From the NCBI RefSeq assembly GCF_013343295.1, contig NZ_CP049074.1, positions 1,903,501 to 1,967,500 on the forward strand: a stretch of DNA of 64,000 nucleotides, in the 5' to 3' direction. A program made the translations under genes and the position numbers. Origin of the DNA: Metallosphaera tengchongensis. GTDB taxonomy: Archaea > Thermoproteota > Thermoprotei_A > Sulfolobales > Sulfolobaceae. The notes under the pieces are model-generated. The model saw only the letters and a list, made by a program, of their open reading frames with translations, made no database searches and was not told the origin of the DNA. Within the stretch, counting starts at the first letter, position 1. The number at the start of each line of letters is the position of its first letter. Below are positions 18,113-30,066 of the stretch, in pieces.

Positions 18113-21100
18113 CTTTCCACTCTATGGAAGATCAACTGACCTCCGTGGGGAGGCCTTTCTATGCAGTTTCGAAAGATTTCAACTCTGTGGAAGATCAACC
18201 TTGTCAATTTCATTCTTAAAGAAAAAGAGGTAGCAAAAGCTTTCATCTCTATGGAAGATCAACTCTTCACAAAATCCTAAGGGGAAACCCTCATATGAAC
18301 TTTCATCTCTATGGAAGATCAACTTGCACTCGGCGGTGGAGAAATTGGAGGTGGAAATACCGTCTTTCCACTCCATGGAAGATCAACTCTGACTTTTTCT
18401 CACTTCCGCTCACTGAACAGAACGCTTTCGGCTCTATGGAAGATCAACCCGTATGGAAAGCTGCTACCTAATTCGCCCTTTGTGCCAACTTTCAACTCTA
18501 TGGAAGATCAACGACGGGCTACGTGACAACGAGGATACAAGTGCAGCTTACAGCTTTCAACTCTATGGAAGATCAACATATATTCTGGCGATACAAAAAC
18601 GGAAGTGGTGCTGTATAGCTTTCAACTCTATGGAAGATCAACAGGTCGGTGACGTTAAGGTCACCGTAAAGCTTGAGGTAATACTTTCAACTCTATGGAA
18701 GATCAACAGGCTCAACAGCTACAGAGTCAGGTACAGAACCTTCTTAGCTTTCAACTCTATGGAAGATCAACCACATTACTATTGAAGTTGCAACAGTACG
18801 CTGATAGTGGTCTTTCAACTCTATGGAAGATCAACAATTCTAGTTTACAACTATTCAACTCAAGCAGGCTACCTTTCAACTCTATGGAAGATCAACTCCG
18901 CTTCCAACCTAGCACTCTTCACCAGGATCTTATCTCTTTCAACTCTATGGAAGATCAACGAAGAGGTTCAACAGGCTCCTAGGTTAATGGAGTTAAATCT
19001 TTCAACTCTATGGAAGATCAACAAGACTAGGTCAAACTGCTTTAATGAGTCTTATAACACCTTTCAACTCTATGGAAGATCAACGACAGATGGAGATAAA
19101 AGGTTTGTGAAGGAAGGGGTACCTTTCAACTCTATGGAAGATCAACTACCTTTATCGAGAATATCTTCACTCTCTGTTTGTACTCGCCTTTCAACTCTAT
19201 GGAAGATCAACTTATCTTCTACGTATTCAACGAGGCCATACATATTTATCTTTCAACTCTATGGAAGATCAACGTGGCTGGCGGAATTGAAAGCGAAAAT
19301 GTGAGGGGGTCTTTCAACTCTATGGAAGATCAACCTCATCCCGTTCTGTGGTTGTTGTACTCCCTGTAGTTGTCTTTCAACTCTATGGAAGATCAACTTA
19401 ATTTCGTCCTTGTATGGGAGGTCATTAAGTTGATACTTTCAACTCTATGGAAGATCAACTAATGGAAGGTTGGTAGGGATGACTATTGTTGGGGATTTTG
19501 CTTTCAACTCTATGGAAGATCAACACTGATAAAGGTGAGGTATGAACCTCAAAAGGAAAGGGATCTTTCAACTCTATGGAAGATCAACTTGAGTATAGTG
19601 TTGAACAGTATTTAGAACTGGATGTTGCTTTCAACTCTATGGAAGATCAACAAAACCCCCTGCCCGGGGGGAACAAGCCCGCGTTCGTGGTCTTTCAACT
19701 CTATGGAAGATCAACATGCGAAACCGGCACTTCATACGTGACCCCGTTTGCGACTTTCAACTCTATGGAAGATCAACCTCTGGAAAAAGGGATTAATTAG
19801 CTTATAGGTGAGAACACTTTCAACTCTATGGAAGATCAACCATAAGTAATGAGACAGTGCCGCGGGCCAGGGTCGAAACTTTCAACTCTATGGAAGATCA
19901 ACTGAGATGCGAAATGGCCCGTTGAGCGAGGGCGTCAAAACTTTCAACTCTATGGAAGATCAACGTGAGAAAAATGGTGAAAGGGAGCACAACCGACGCC
20001 GCACAAGCTTTCAACTCTATGGAAGATCAACCCCTCAAGGATCCTATACCCCCTCCCCTCCTTTTTTACGCTTTCAACTCTATGGAAGATCAACCTTCTC
20101 ATGGCTGTGGCCAATCATAGACGCATTCCTATTAATCTTTCAACTCTATGGAAGATCAACGCGCAAGCCCTCGCAATTGAGGGCTACACGCCTGACCTGA
20201 TCTTTCAACTCTATGGAAGATCAACAGTTATAGGGAAGAAGTGCTAAAGTTCATTAATGATAATCTTTCAACTCTATGGAAGATCAACGTACGGTGACGG
20301 GGTGTTTGACTTTGACAAGCGTACGTATCTTTCAACTCTATGGAAGATCAACTTGAATATGTTTATCACTATGATACTCTTGAGTTTGTTAATCCTTTCA
20401 ACTCTATGGAAGATCAACTATCGAATAGGACGCTGATACCGGGCATGTAGCGTTTTTCTTTCAACTCTATGGAAGATCAACATGGTTGACAAGCCTGAGA
20501 TACTTGCATCGAAGGTAAAGGGACTTTCAACTCTATGGAAGATCAACGGGAAACCCGATTCAGATAAACTACTTCGGAGCGATAAATCTTTCAACTCTAT
20601 GGAAGATCAACTGAACCTGAGCTGAGCTCATAAGATAGCAGAGCTATTGCTTTCAACTCTATGGAAGATCAACTCATCATCTATGAATATTTGGCATCTC
20701 ACGTTCTTTATTTCTTTCAACTCTATGGAAGATCAACAATGGTTCAGTTCTCTTAGGTTCTATGAATGGAGTAACGAACTTTCAACTCTATGGAAGATCA
20801 ACCTCAGATGAAGAGATAGACTATATCATCAGATCTTCGAGCTTTCAACTCTATGGAAGATCAACACCACCCAGAGGCGTGGCTGGATCGCAGAATAACA
20901 TTAACACTTTCAACTCTATGGAAGATCAACTAATTGCGACGTGCTGAATAACGAGCTAGCTGATATCACCTTTCAACTCTATGGAAGATCAACACCTGTA
21001 ATTGCCTTAACGTCAGTCAACAAGCTAACGAGACTTTCAACTCTATGGAAGATCAACCAGATGTAGTGGGCGTGGTCGCTAGGAACAACGTAATAACCAC

Positions 21101-24100
21101 TTTCAACTCTATGGAAGATCAACTTGCGGGTCACGCGGGGGGGTATGTTCTCGGGTTGTCGTCCTTTCAACTCTATGGAAGATCAACTATAACACTCTCT
21201 CTTACTCACCTTTCGGGATCCACTACTTTCAACTCTATGGAAGATCAACGAAATACGAGGATTACGAACTTCTAGGACAATCGATGGATACCTTTCAACT
21301 CTATGGAAGATCAACTCTAGTAATGATTTTTGCTTTGGTGTATCAAGTCGCAGGCTTTCAACTCTATGGAAGATCAACAGCATTACGTTCGTACGCTGAT
21401 ACGGTTGTGTTCATAGTCTTTCAACTCTATGGAAGATCAACTACGTCCGGCTTGCTAGTGCTCGTCAACTCCGTGCTGCTGACTTTCAACTCTATGGAAG
21501 ATCAACTCTTTGGGCTGTCCAGGGAGTTACTCACGAATAACACTCTTTCAACTCTATGGAAGATCAACCTTCCAACGTTTCAAACGCACATATCATAAAT
21601 GCGCTAAACTTTCAACTCTATGGAAGATCAACGCTTCCTGCAGCAACTGCGCCCTAGTTGACTTTGGTGGTGGTGGCTTTCAACTCTATGGAAGATCAAC
21701 TCAGTAAGGTCAACGTGTACATGGAGAATCACGAAGCAAAAATTACTTTCAACTCTATGGAAGATCAACCTCATAAAAAGTAACGTTGCCGTTGTCGTCT
21801 ATCTCTTTCAACTCTATGGAAGATCAACATGAATGAGAGTTCGCTTGGTTCTAAGATTGAGGAATTAACTTTCAACTCTATGGAAGATCAACGTACGATA
21901 TATTCTACAAGTCCTGTTGAGGCAGATGTATCTTTCAACTCTATGGAAGATCAACGTGTAAACGTCGCCCTAGTACAGTTGAACGTTAAAGTCTCACTTT
22001 CAACTCTATGGAAGATCAACGAGCTGAATGAATGGATCGGATCCAAAAGTGGGCCAGACCTTTCAACTCTATGGAAGATCAACTCGTGTTGACCCACTTC
22101 ACATCTTTACGGTAAGATGCACCTTTCAACTCTATGGAAGATCAACTAACTGGAGGAAATGCAGGAACAGCATTTTGATTAGCTCCCTTTCAACTCTATG
22201 GAAGATCAACCGCTTGTTGTAACTCTTCAGCTGACTCATAACCATACCTTTCAACTCTATGGAAGATCAACCAGTAGGCCGCCTGTGGCAAATTTGACGG
22301 GTAAGGTTTGACTTTCAACTCTATGGAAGATCAACGACTTCACGCGTATAATGGTCTCGTCATCAGTATCCTTGACATCTTTCAACTCTATGGAAGATCA
22401 ACAATGTTCGCTTGAACGGGGACTAGCTTGTCTTCAGGCTTCCTCTTTCAACTCTATGGAAGATCAACTCAAGGGAGCCTGAAGAGGAAGAGGGGAAAGG
22501 GGACTTCAGAGCTTTCAACTCTATGGAAGATCAACGCCAACGTCTGTAGATAAGGCCTCTCTTGTTGAGTCTCGAGCTTTCAACTCTATGGAAGATCAAC
22601 ACGATGTTGTAAAGGTCTCGGAAAGTCGGGTCTGGGTTTTTCCTTTCAACTCTATGGAAGATCAACCGAGTAATAAGTACCCGTTGATTAATATCGACAA
22701 CTATTACTTTCAACTCTATGGAAGATCAACGAGTCTGACGCCTACGAAAGAAATTACGCATATCTATTCCTTCTTTCAACTCTATGGAAGATCAACAACT
22801 ACTTCTCCGTTTACCCAACAAGACGTATCTCTAATCTTTCAACTCTATGGAAGATCAACTTGAGTATCTTAAGCAGGCTCAAGCTCCTCGTGGATAACCT
22901 TTCAACTCTATGGAAGATCAACCCCTTTTTTAATCCTCCCTCTTTCTTCCGCGTATGAGGAACTTTCAACTCTATGGAAGATCAACCAAGGCACCCACAA
23001 CGGTCAGGGGGTCGCCGGTCTCTACACTTTCAACTCTATGGAAGATCAACCCTGGCCGGGCCCACAAAACGCCGTTTCGTGAGAAAGGTTCTTTCAACTC
23101 TATGGAAGATCAACTAAGGGCTGTGTGCAAACTCTTCCGAATCTTTCCTCTGTAACTTTCAACTCTATGGAAGATCAACTTTGAGTTATTCTTAGACGTA
23201 ACTAAAGCTAAGTTGACGACTTTCAACTCTATGGAAGATCAACATACCCCAATTCGTTGCGGTTGGGGTCACGATGAGATGATCTTTCAACTCTATGGAA
23301 GATCAACGCAGTGCCTATTTTGTTGGAACAACATTTTCAATCCCAAGCTTTCAACTCTATGGAAGATCAACGAAGAATAACCCTTTTTTCCCTTTCTCTC
23401 TTTCTGCTTTTTCTTTCAACTCTATGGAAGATCAACTGAATATACCCAACAAGAGACTACACGACGCCGTAAAGCTTTCAACTCTATGGAAGATCAACAC
23501 ATAATTGAAGGTTACCCACAGCCCCACGGTTACCACTTTCAACTCTATGGAAGATCAACTGCTCAAAACGAATAAAGAGCGTATCTATGGAGTCTTTATC
23601 TTTCAACTCTATGGAAGATCAACAAGATGAATTTCCAGAGATTAAATTATTGCATTATCCTAGAACTTTCAACTCTATGGAAGATCAACCAAATGGGCCC
23701 TTCTGGGAAAGCGTCTAAGGGGATATGTCCTTTCAACTCTATGGAAGATCAACAAATACCATCTCGGCGCATATACCGATAACCCCTGCGAACTTTCAAC
23801 TCTATGGAAGATCAACCTTACTGTCGTAAATTCTCATTATATATGCTTGCTCTATCTTTCAACTCTATGGAAGATCAACTTTAGGGGTGAGCGTCATGAG
23901 GCTTACGTATTGTCTGCTCTTTCAACTCTATGGAAGATCAACAGGACTGCCATTATACCTGTAATCCCCGGTCTAGGAATACCTTTCAACTCTATGGAAG
24001 ATCAACGGGGAGGAGCTAGGCCATGGGAAAGATTAGATTAAGAAGACTTTCAACTCTATGGAAGATCAACTACTTGCTAATACTAGCTAATATTAGGTGG

Positions 24101-25357
24101 TTGAAAAACTTTCAACTCTATGGAAGATCAACGAAAAGTTCAGAAGCCAAGTAAAGGGTGAGATCATTGCTGCTTTCAACTCTATGGAAGATCAACAGAA
24201 CGAGCTGACAAAGACCCTACCAGCGCAGAGCGTAGGTCCTTTCAACTCTATGGAAGATCAACCTCTATCACCTTCTTCACATAGTTGGCGTACTTCGTAG
24301 TGAGCTTTCAACTCTATGGAAGATCAACTTCTATTTATCTCTTATCATTAATGTAATAAATAGAAATCTTTCAACTCTATGGAAGATCAACATGACCCCT
24401 ACCTCCTTAATATACGCTGGAGCATCCTCCTCGCTTTCAACTCTATGGAAGATCAACGGATCAAAAACTGAGGTTGATGACTTACTAGAGAAAAAGACTT
24501 TCAACTCTATGGAAGATCAACCCAGTTAAATATCTTGAGTGGTCTCTGTAAGACTTGGTACTTTCAACTCTATGGAAGATCAACTTCTCTAGCTCTTGGC
24601 GTTGCTCTTCAGACATAGGAGAAAACTTTCAACTCTATGGAAGATCAACACGTGGGTCAAAAGCATACTTTATCAACGCGTCTGCTTGGAGCTCTTTCAA
24701 CTCTATGGAAGATCAACTGGGGTCGAGAAAAGGATGGAAGGGGGGAAAGCAAGTTATCTTTCAACTCTATGGAAGATCAACACTACCACCGCATCATGAA
24801 GCTCTTTCTTCACTTTCCAATCTTTCAACTCTATGGAAGATCAACGAGCTAGTGGAGCTGCTCGATCGTTATGCAATGAAACATCTTTCAACTCTATGGA
24901 AGATCAACAGAAGAACGGCGGATATGAGGACTGGAAGGGCAAAGATAACTTTCAACTCTATGGAAGATCAACCTTATCGCCGCCAACACGCCTGCAATCA
25001 CGAGACTGAACCTTTCAACTCTATGGAAGATCAACTTAAGAGAGATAAGAGAAGTTACACCGAGAAGGGGGTCTTTCAACTCTATGGAAGATCAACAAGG
25101 GATGTACTCGACTTCCTACACTCCGCAGGAGTGTATGGCTTTCAACTCTATGGAAGATCAACATACTTCCAAGAACACCCTGGCCACCTCCTTCCTCCCT
25201 TCTTTCTTTCAACTCTATGGAAGATCAACCTAACTCGACTAACGTTCTATATGCTGAATTTGCTGTAATCTTTCAACTCTATGGAAGATCAACGTCGGAG
25301 TGGAAGGAAAAGGATTAACTTAGAAAAAAACATCTTTCAACTCTATGGAAGATCAAC
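18113..25357 (-). CRISPR. CRISPR array 1 (about 114 repeats, 113 spacers)
   Basis: A 24-nt repeat, on the plus strand beginning CTTTCAACTC and ending GAAGATCAAC, recurs every 59-67 bases with unique spacers of about 36-43 nt. By hand I counted 114 repeats. The crRNA sense is the minus strand (GTTGATC...GAGTTGAAAG), so the leader lies at the high-coordinate end. The first six units (18113-18448) carry point changes (CTTTCCACTC, ATTTCAACTCTG, CTTTCATCTC, CTTTCGGCTC), the decay expected at the leader-distal end. All later repeats look identical. Frames reading through it that yield repeated FNSMEDQ, STLWKIN or QLYGRST are not genes. Confidence 0.98.
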
Positions 25358-25417
25358 TGAACATTTATATATCCTTAATTTACTTCAATTTACTCCCTAA
25401 TAATAAGCTTTTTCCTC
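25358..25417 (-). promoter_or_regulatory. Leader-proximal promoter of array 1
   Basis: On the minus strand, the 60 bases just before the first repeat read GGAAAAAGCTTATTATT, then an A-rich stretch, then GGATATATAAATGTTCA directly against the repeat. The TATATAAA box and the TTCA junction are shared with the leader of array 2. TATA spacing predicts a transcript starting within the first repeat. Confidence 0.6.
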
Positions 25418-25558
25418 AACTCACTGACGAATTTTTACTGGAATACCTATCAGTCTTATCATTTCCGTAAGCAGTGGCTGATCTCATTGAAGAATGTTTT
25501 TAGAACGTATCTGTTACTTGAAGGTAAGTAGAGACGAGTTAGCCCTTTATCCAGCAGT

Positions 25559-25900
25559 TATGACGAGGAGCACGGAAAAATGCCTGGTCGACCTTTCCCT
25601 GAACAGGTCCTTGATTAAGCGGTAGAAGGCGATTTGCCCGTCCCTTTCCATGAAAGATATACCCGCGAGCTTTCAATCTCACGTGTTAACCTTACCTCAT
25701 CTCACCCTTGATCCCCGCCTCCATCCCCTAGGGTCCCAACTCTTCCCGACAAAAACCGGGAAACTTACGTCTTTCCTACATATAGAATAGTCTCTGTCGC
25801 TCACGTGGACCCCCTCTACCTTAACGTCGCCCTTCTCCCACTGAGATTGTAGGGACGCTGTCAACACCTCCTCCTAATTAGACCTGGGAAAACTTCACGG
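25559..25900 (-). pseudogene. Decayed coding remnant beside the array 1 leader
   Basis: The minus strand encodes protein-like pieces broken by stops and frame changes. About 25718-25870 reads SQWEKGDVKVEGVHVSDRD and continues to a TGA (VSFPVFVGKSWDPRGW). About 25560-25660 reads ISFMERDGQIAFYRLIKDL and then FRERSTRHFSVLLVITAG, ending at a stop. Codon use resembles real genes, so this is probably a dead gene between the leader and csa1. I do not recognise the family. Confidence 0.3.
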
Positions 25901-25945
25901 TCCGCCTAGTCCAAGTTTAAAGACAACACTGTATTATACAAACAC

Positions 25946-26767
25946 ATGAGGTCTCAGATAACTCGACAGCTCCGAAGGTTACACTCCTACAGGGCCTCAG
26001 ACCCGGTGGACGAGGACCTGAGGGGCTGGAACTACCACACCCCGCCAGTTAAGCCCAGGAGCTACCTGTCCCTGTCCATAGGGGACGTCGCCTACCGGTA
26101 CTGCGAGACTAAGAGGGACGTCTACCTCAGGAAGGTCATAAAGGTAAAGGGTGAGCAGACACCCCTGCTCTCCCTGGGACAACAGGTCCACGAGATTATC
26201 GCCTCTTCCTCCAGGGACATCTCCCGGCTCTTGGCCCAAGGGCTACCCCCTTACGAGGTCCTAGAGGTCGTCGGGAGGAGGAGGTACGGGAACTGCTCAT
26301 CCCCCTACTGCGAGAAGGTCAAGAAGGCGTTCTCCTTCTTCCTCCTTTCCGACGCTTCCGACTCCTCCGAGTTCATACCCATGATCTCCGAGTTCAGGGT
26401 GGACGGGTCCCCCTTAGGGCTGAGCAGGTGGCTTTCGGCTGACGCTGTAGCCCAGCTGTCCATGGTGGTGGAGATCAAGGTCGGGAATCCACAGGACTTC
26501 CACAGGTTAGCCCTCTCGGGGTACGCCCTCGCCCTCGAGAGCGCCCTAGAGCTACCCATCGACTTCGGCGCTCTCATCTACGTGAACGGGCTCAACAACA
26601 GGTTCCCAGACATCAGGACGGAGGTGTATTACATCTCCACGGACTTAAGGAAGGAGTTCCTGGACGCCAGGGACGAGGTCATAGAGATGGTCATCGAGGA
26701 GAAGGACCCCGGGCTCTCCAGTAGTTGCTCCACAGGGTGCCCTTTTTACTCTTACTGTAAGAAGTGA
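25946..26767 (+). CDS. csa1: Csa1, Cas4-like Fe-S nuclease of the type I-A adaptation module
   Basis: A 273-residue protein of the Csa1 branch of the Cas4/RecB-like nucleases. Active-site elements are visible: His82 in LGQQVHEII, Asp166 in LSADAVA, and Glu176/Lys178 in VVEIKVG (PD-(D/E)xK). Cys53 (YRYCETK) and the C-terminal cluster CSTGCPFYSYC (261, 265, 271) would hold the Fe-S cluster. It trims or selects spacer precursors for Cas1-Cas2. A TATA-like GTTTAAAG lies about 26-30 bp before the ATG. It heads the adaptation genes just inside the array 1 leader, with a 474-bp gap to cas1. Confidence 0.85.
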   Translation: MRSQITRQLRRLHSYRASDPVDEDLRGWNYHTPPVKPRSYLSLSIGDVAYRYCETKRDVYLRKVIKVKGEQTPLLSLGQQVHEIIASSSRDISRLLAQGLPPYEVLEVVGRRRYGNCSSPYCEKVKKAFSFFLLSDASDSSEFIPMISEFRVDGSPLGLSRWLSADAVAQLSMVVEIKVGNPQDFHRLALSGYALALESALELPIDFGALIYVNGLNNRFPDIRTEVYYISTDLRKEFLDARDEVIEMVIEEKDPGLSSSCSTGCPFYSYCKK

Positions 26768-27241
26768 TGGTGAGGTGAGGTCAACGTCTCACGGGTTTAA
26801 GATTCGAGGCCCTTGGTCGGGCTTAGGGGGTGACGTACCCTTTCCGCTTGAGAAAGTGGAGCTGACCTGGCCGGATATGTCAACGTGTCCAGGGCCTGAC
26901 GCGTCCCTTCCTCTCCTGGATCTGGTACTCACCCACGCATATCCGACCTACAACGGCCTCTCTCGGCACTCCCCCAGGGCTATCGCTCACCGCTGCACGA
27001 CTCGGTACTTTCAGGATGTCCTTGGAGGGCTGCAAAAATTCCTAAGAAGTCAAGGCTGCATGACCCTGGGCCCTCACGGGTTAAACGGGGCCTCCAGGGG
27101 GTGGATAAGGCCTCCCCGTTCTTCACAGGGCTATCAAGTAGGTGTTACCCCTGCACGACTGGGGACCGTGGACGGGCAGCTCCGCTCACCTCTAGACCCC
27201 AAAAGAGGGACGTGCCCTAGGTCAGAGGAGGGTGTTTCCAG
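26768..27241. other. Gap between csa1 and cas1
   Basis: 474 bases, unusually long inside an adaptation cluster. One plus-strand frame is open through it but its translation is Pro/Gly/Arg-rich and unlike a folded protein, so I do not call a gene. GC-rich short inverted stretches are present (GGGGCCTCC near 27086, GGCCTCCCC near 27108). A purine-rich GAGGAGGG (27224-27232) is the ribosome-binding site of cas1. Confidence 0.35.
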
Positions 27242-28156
27242 TTGAAGGTCCTCGTGGTCTCTCAGCACGGCTCCTACGTCACGGTGAACAAGGGGCTCTT
27301 CCTGGTCAAGGGGAAGGACAACTCCAAGTTCGAGGTCTCCCCCGCGGAGGTAGACGAGATCCTGCTCATATCCACAGCGACCATCTCAGCGAGGGCAATA
27401 CAGTTGGCCCTGACCCACGCCATCGACATCTTTTTCATGAACTCCAGGGAGGACGTGTGGGGTAAGGTCATGTCCAGCTCAACTACCATGACCGTGGACA
27501 CCAGGAGGTCCCAGTACGAGGCCGTGGTCCAGGGAAGAGGGGAGGAGTACGGGAGGGAGATCATCTCAGCCAAGGTAGAGAACCAGGCGTCCCACCTACT
27601 CCACTGGTCGAGACAGGGCTACAGGACTTCCCACAAGGTTCTCGACCAGTACAACGAGGCGACAGCCGCGAGGCTATACTGGCAGGATCTGGCCACCGTA
27701 GTCCCCAGGGACTTGAAGTTCCAGGGAAGGGACCACGACTCCCAGGACCAGTTCAACGTCTCCCTTAACTACTCCTACGCCATCCTATACAACAGGGTCA
27801 TGAGGTACCTGACCCTCGTGGGCCTGGACCCCTACCTAGGCTTCGTCCACAAGGAGAGGTCGGGTAACGAGAGCCTTGTCTACGACTTTTCAGAGATGTT
27901 CAAGCCCCTCATAGACTTCTCCCTAGTGAAGGCGTTCAGGCAGGGTTTCAGGGTGTCACTGACCAAGGGCCTGCTGGACGGGGAGAGTAGGGCGAAGCTA
28001 GCGAGCCTGGTAATAAACGCGCTTGAGGAGAAGGTCAAGGAGAAACACGACGACCACACTAAGACCTTGAACCAGGCAATTAAGTCCCACGCCGTGAGGT
28101 TAGCCAGCGCCCTCAGAGAGAGGAGGGGCTACAGGGGCTTCAGGGCGAAGCTCTAG
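27242..28156 (+). CDS. cas1: Cas1 integrase
   Basis: A 304-residue Cas1 starting at TTG, chosen for the strong upstream GAGGAGGG and the standard N-terminal strand KVLVVSQHGSYVTV. The catalytic triad is visible: Glu139 in NEATAARLYWQ, His203 in LGFVHKERSG, and Asp215/Glu218 in YDFSEMFKP. Cas1 with Cas2 integrates new spacers at the leader end of the arrays. Its stop is one base before cas2. With two outward-facing leaders on either side of this module, one Cas1-Cas2 set probably feeds both arrays. Confidence 0.95.
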   Translation: MKVLVVSQHGSYVTVNKGLFLVKGKDNSKFEVSPAEVDEILLISTATISARAIQLALTHAIDIFFMNSREDVWGKVMSSSTTMTVDTRRSQYEAVVQGRGEEYGREIISAKVENQASHLLHWSRQGYRTSHKVLDQYNEATAARLYWQDLATVVPRDLKFQGRDHDSQDQFNVSLNYSYAILYNRVMRYLTLVGLDPYLGFVHKERSGNESLVYDFSEMFKPLIDFSLVKAFRQGFRVSLTKGLLDGESRAKLASLVINALEEKVKEKHDDHTKTLNQAIKSHAVRLASALRERRGYRGFRAKL

Positions 28157-28157
28157 G

Positions 28158-28442
28158 GTGAAGGTATTGATGCTCTTGGTCATATACGACGTGAGCGATA
28201 ACGGGAAGAGGACAAGGTTGGCGAACTCCCTGAAGAGGTACGGAATGTCCAGGATACAGAGGAGCGCCTTTAAGGGGGAGGTGGACAGCCAGAGGGTGAA
28301 GGACCTGATCAGGCTGATAAGGAGGGAGGTGGACCAGACTGACGTGGTGCACCTAGTTCCGCTGGACCCGAGGAACTGGGAGATGAGGGTGGTCATAGGG
28401 GATGAAGGGGGACGGAATGACGGCCCCGCGACGGTGGTATAG
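28158..28442 (+). CDS. cas2: Cas2, structural partner of Cas1
   Basis: A 94-residue protein with the ferredoxin-fold start MLLVIYDVSDNGKRTRLANSL, including the conserved Asp in YDVSD, and the following RIQRSAFKGEV strand. It starts at GTG one base after the cas1 stop, so the two are co-translated. Cas2 bridges two Cas1 dimers in the integrase. The C-terminal tail (EGGRNDGPATVV) is slightly longer than in many homologues. An inverted-repeat structure follows before cas4. Confidence 0.93.
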   Translation: MKVLMLLVIYDVSDNGKRTRLANSLKRYGMSRIQRSAFKGEVDSQRVKDLIRLIRREVDQTDVVHLVPLDPRNWEMRVVIGDEGGRNDGPATVV

Positions 28443-28461
28443 GGTGGCGTGCGAGGGATCT

Positions 28462-28492
28462 GGACCAGTGGGAGACCCCACTCACCCGGTCC
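28462..28492. other. Hairpin between cas2 and cas4
   Basis: GGACC (28462-28466) pairs with GGTCC (28488-28492), and inside it AGTGGG (28467-28472) pairs with CCCACT (28477-28482) around a 4-nt AGAC loop, with a 5-nt bulge. An 11-bp GC-rich stem at this place could slow or end transcription between cas2 and cas4, or set their relative levels. Confidence 0.4.
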
Positions 28493-28562
28493 ACCCGGTG
28501 GGAGTTGTCCCCACCTTGACCTTCATGAGGCGTGGAATTCCCTTACGGAGGTGAAATAGACC

Positions 28563-29093
28563 GTGGAGGGACCTGGCGTCAATGTCACCGTGACTGACCT
28601 AAAGGACTTCTACCTCTGCAAGGCTATCCCGTGGATCAGGAGGAGGCTAGGGTGGAGGGAGCCGATCACCTACAGCGTGGCCATGGGGAAGGAGGGAGAG
28701 GTACCTAGGTTGGAGGGGGCGAAGTACGAGGTCCTCCTGTGGGACCCTGCCACGGCGTTGGTGGGAGTTGTCGACGCCATAACTGAGGACAGGGTCTACG
28801 AGTTCAAGAGGTTCACGAGGGGTAAGGTGGGCCACTTCAGGCTCCAGCTCTTGGCTTACGCGTACCTAGCCAACAGGAACGGGTATAAAATAAGGGAAGC
28901 AGTGCTACTGATGAACGGTGAGGAGAGGCTAAGGATCGAGGTCAACGAGAACCACTTGGGTTACGTGAGGGACTTGACCAAGAAGATAAGGGAAGAACTG
29001 TCTCTTGACAAGCCCCCCGTAGTGTACCCCTCCAAGAGGTTGTGTGAAGTGTGTCAGTACAAGAGGGTGTGCCTGTCCACACCATATTATTGA
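28563..29093 (+). CDS. cas4: Cas4 Fe-S exonuclease
   Basis: A 176-residue Cas4 starting at GTG behind a good GGAGGTGA site. It has Cys19 in FYLCKAIPW, the PD-(D/E)xK residues Asp71 (GVVDAI), Glu80 and Lys82 (YEFKRF), the QLLAYAYLA helix and the C-terminal CEVCQYKRVC (161, 164, 170) for a 4Fe-4S cluster. Cas4 processes prespacer ends and fixes PAM orientation during adaptation. It is the second Cas4-family nuclease of the module beside Csa1, the usual pairing in Sulfolobales type I-A. Confidence 0.9.
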   Translation: MEGPGVNVTVTDLKDFYLCKAIPWIRRRLGWREPITYSVAMGKEGEVPRLEGAKYEVLLWDPATALVGVVDAITEDRVYEFKRFTRGKVGHFRLQLLAYAYLANRNGYKIREAVLLMNGEERLRIEVNENHLGYVRDLTKKIREELSLDKPPVVYPSKRLCEVCQYKRVCLSTPYY

Positions 29094-30066
29094 AGGGCTT
29101 CGTGGTGGAGCTAGGGTGAAGCCGCTGGAGGTCAGTACATGTTAATACCTTAATACGCCTCCCCGAGAAGCTTGCTCTGGTCTGCTTAGTCTCTAGGGTT
29201 GACGTCATGGCCAGTCGGTGTCCCTAATACCCTCCCAAGGGAGACATGCCTCTTTATCTAACTACGTAAAGCTTTCAAGGTAGCGGTTTGCGTTTAATAT
29301 AATTTGTAAGACTTTAGCTTTTTTTTTTTAAAAATTAACCGTTTTAGGACTTTAAGGTAGTTACTTCCAACTTTCACAGTCCTTGACCACACATATAGAT
29401 TACGTTGTAATAGACCTGCCCTTTCCACTTTAGTTTCAGGGTTGTTTGAGGGCCTACCCCACATTTCAGATAGTGTGAAATACCCAGACGTGACGACTAG
29501 ACCCTTTCCACCTCCTCTAAATGGAAGAGTGGTAGCCTATTCTAGTAAAATTCATGACCCCCATCCCCACCTGTCCCATTTGTCGAGGAGCCCAGAGGGC
29601 TATACTGAACAACTTAAGGGACACCCAACCTCATAATCACAACTAGGACGATGAAAATACTTGGAACCGTTCACCCCAACTCCACTGCCATGTTTAGTAC
29701 AACGATAAGGTGAGTAGTGAGGTAAAGATAAGCGATCTAGACCTCTTATCCTAGCTTTACGCAAAACAGTCGAGGTCGGTGGGGACCTTAAGCCAGCACC
29801 CCATCCCTCACCGTCCATTTTCACTAGCCCTCTAACCCACAAGTGTAGATAAAAGTGAGGGAAGCCAAACGTCCAAGGCTAAGTACAGATGGTACTAACA
29901 TGTTTAGACCTCCGTCAAGTAGTTATTACGATTTTAATGTCGGATCCAGACGGGGCCTGCCCGAATTTGTATTATTTAATGAATCTTTACTTCTCCGAAA
30001 CCCTTTTTAACGCCATTTCTATTGGTGACCGAAACTCTTTTTAAATGTTATTCACAAAAAATTGAG
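29094..30066. other. Intergenic stretch between cas4 and the kinase
   Basis: About 970 bases without a credible gene. It contains a T11 run at 29319-29329 and, near the right end, a TATA-like CTTTTTAAATG (about 30038-30048) placed 26 bp before the kinase ATG. No repeats of the large arrays are present. Confidence 0.4.
29319..29329 (+). terminator. Poly-T tract downstream of cas4
   Basis: A run of 11 T lies 226 bp after the cas4 stop. Oligo-T on the non-template strand is the main intrinsic termination signal in archaea, so this is the likely end of the adaptation transcript. No hairpin is needed or seen. Confidence 0.45.

Noticed and set aside
18113-25357. Many plus-strand open frames with repeated FNSMEDQ, QLYGRST or STLWKIN
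   Set aside because: They are translations of the CRISPR repeat in three frames and of unrelated spacers; no start signals or coding logic.
26775-27245. 156-residue frame between csa1 and cas1
   Set aside because: Pro/Gly/Arg-rich and random-looking; it overlaps the cas1 start in another frame. Left as a gap.
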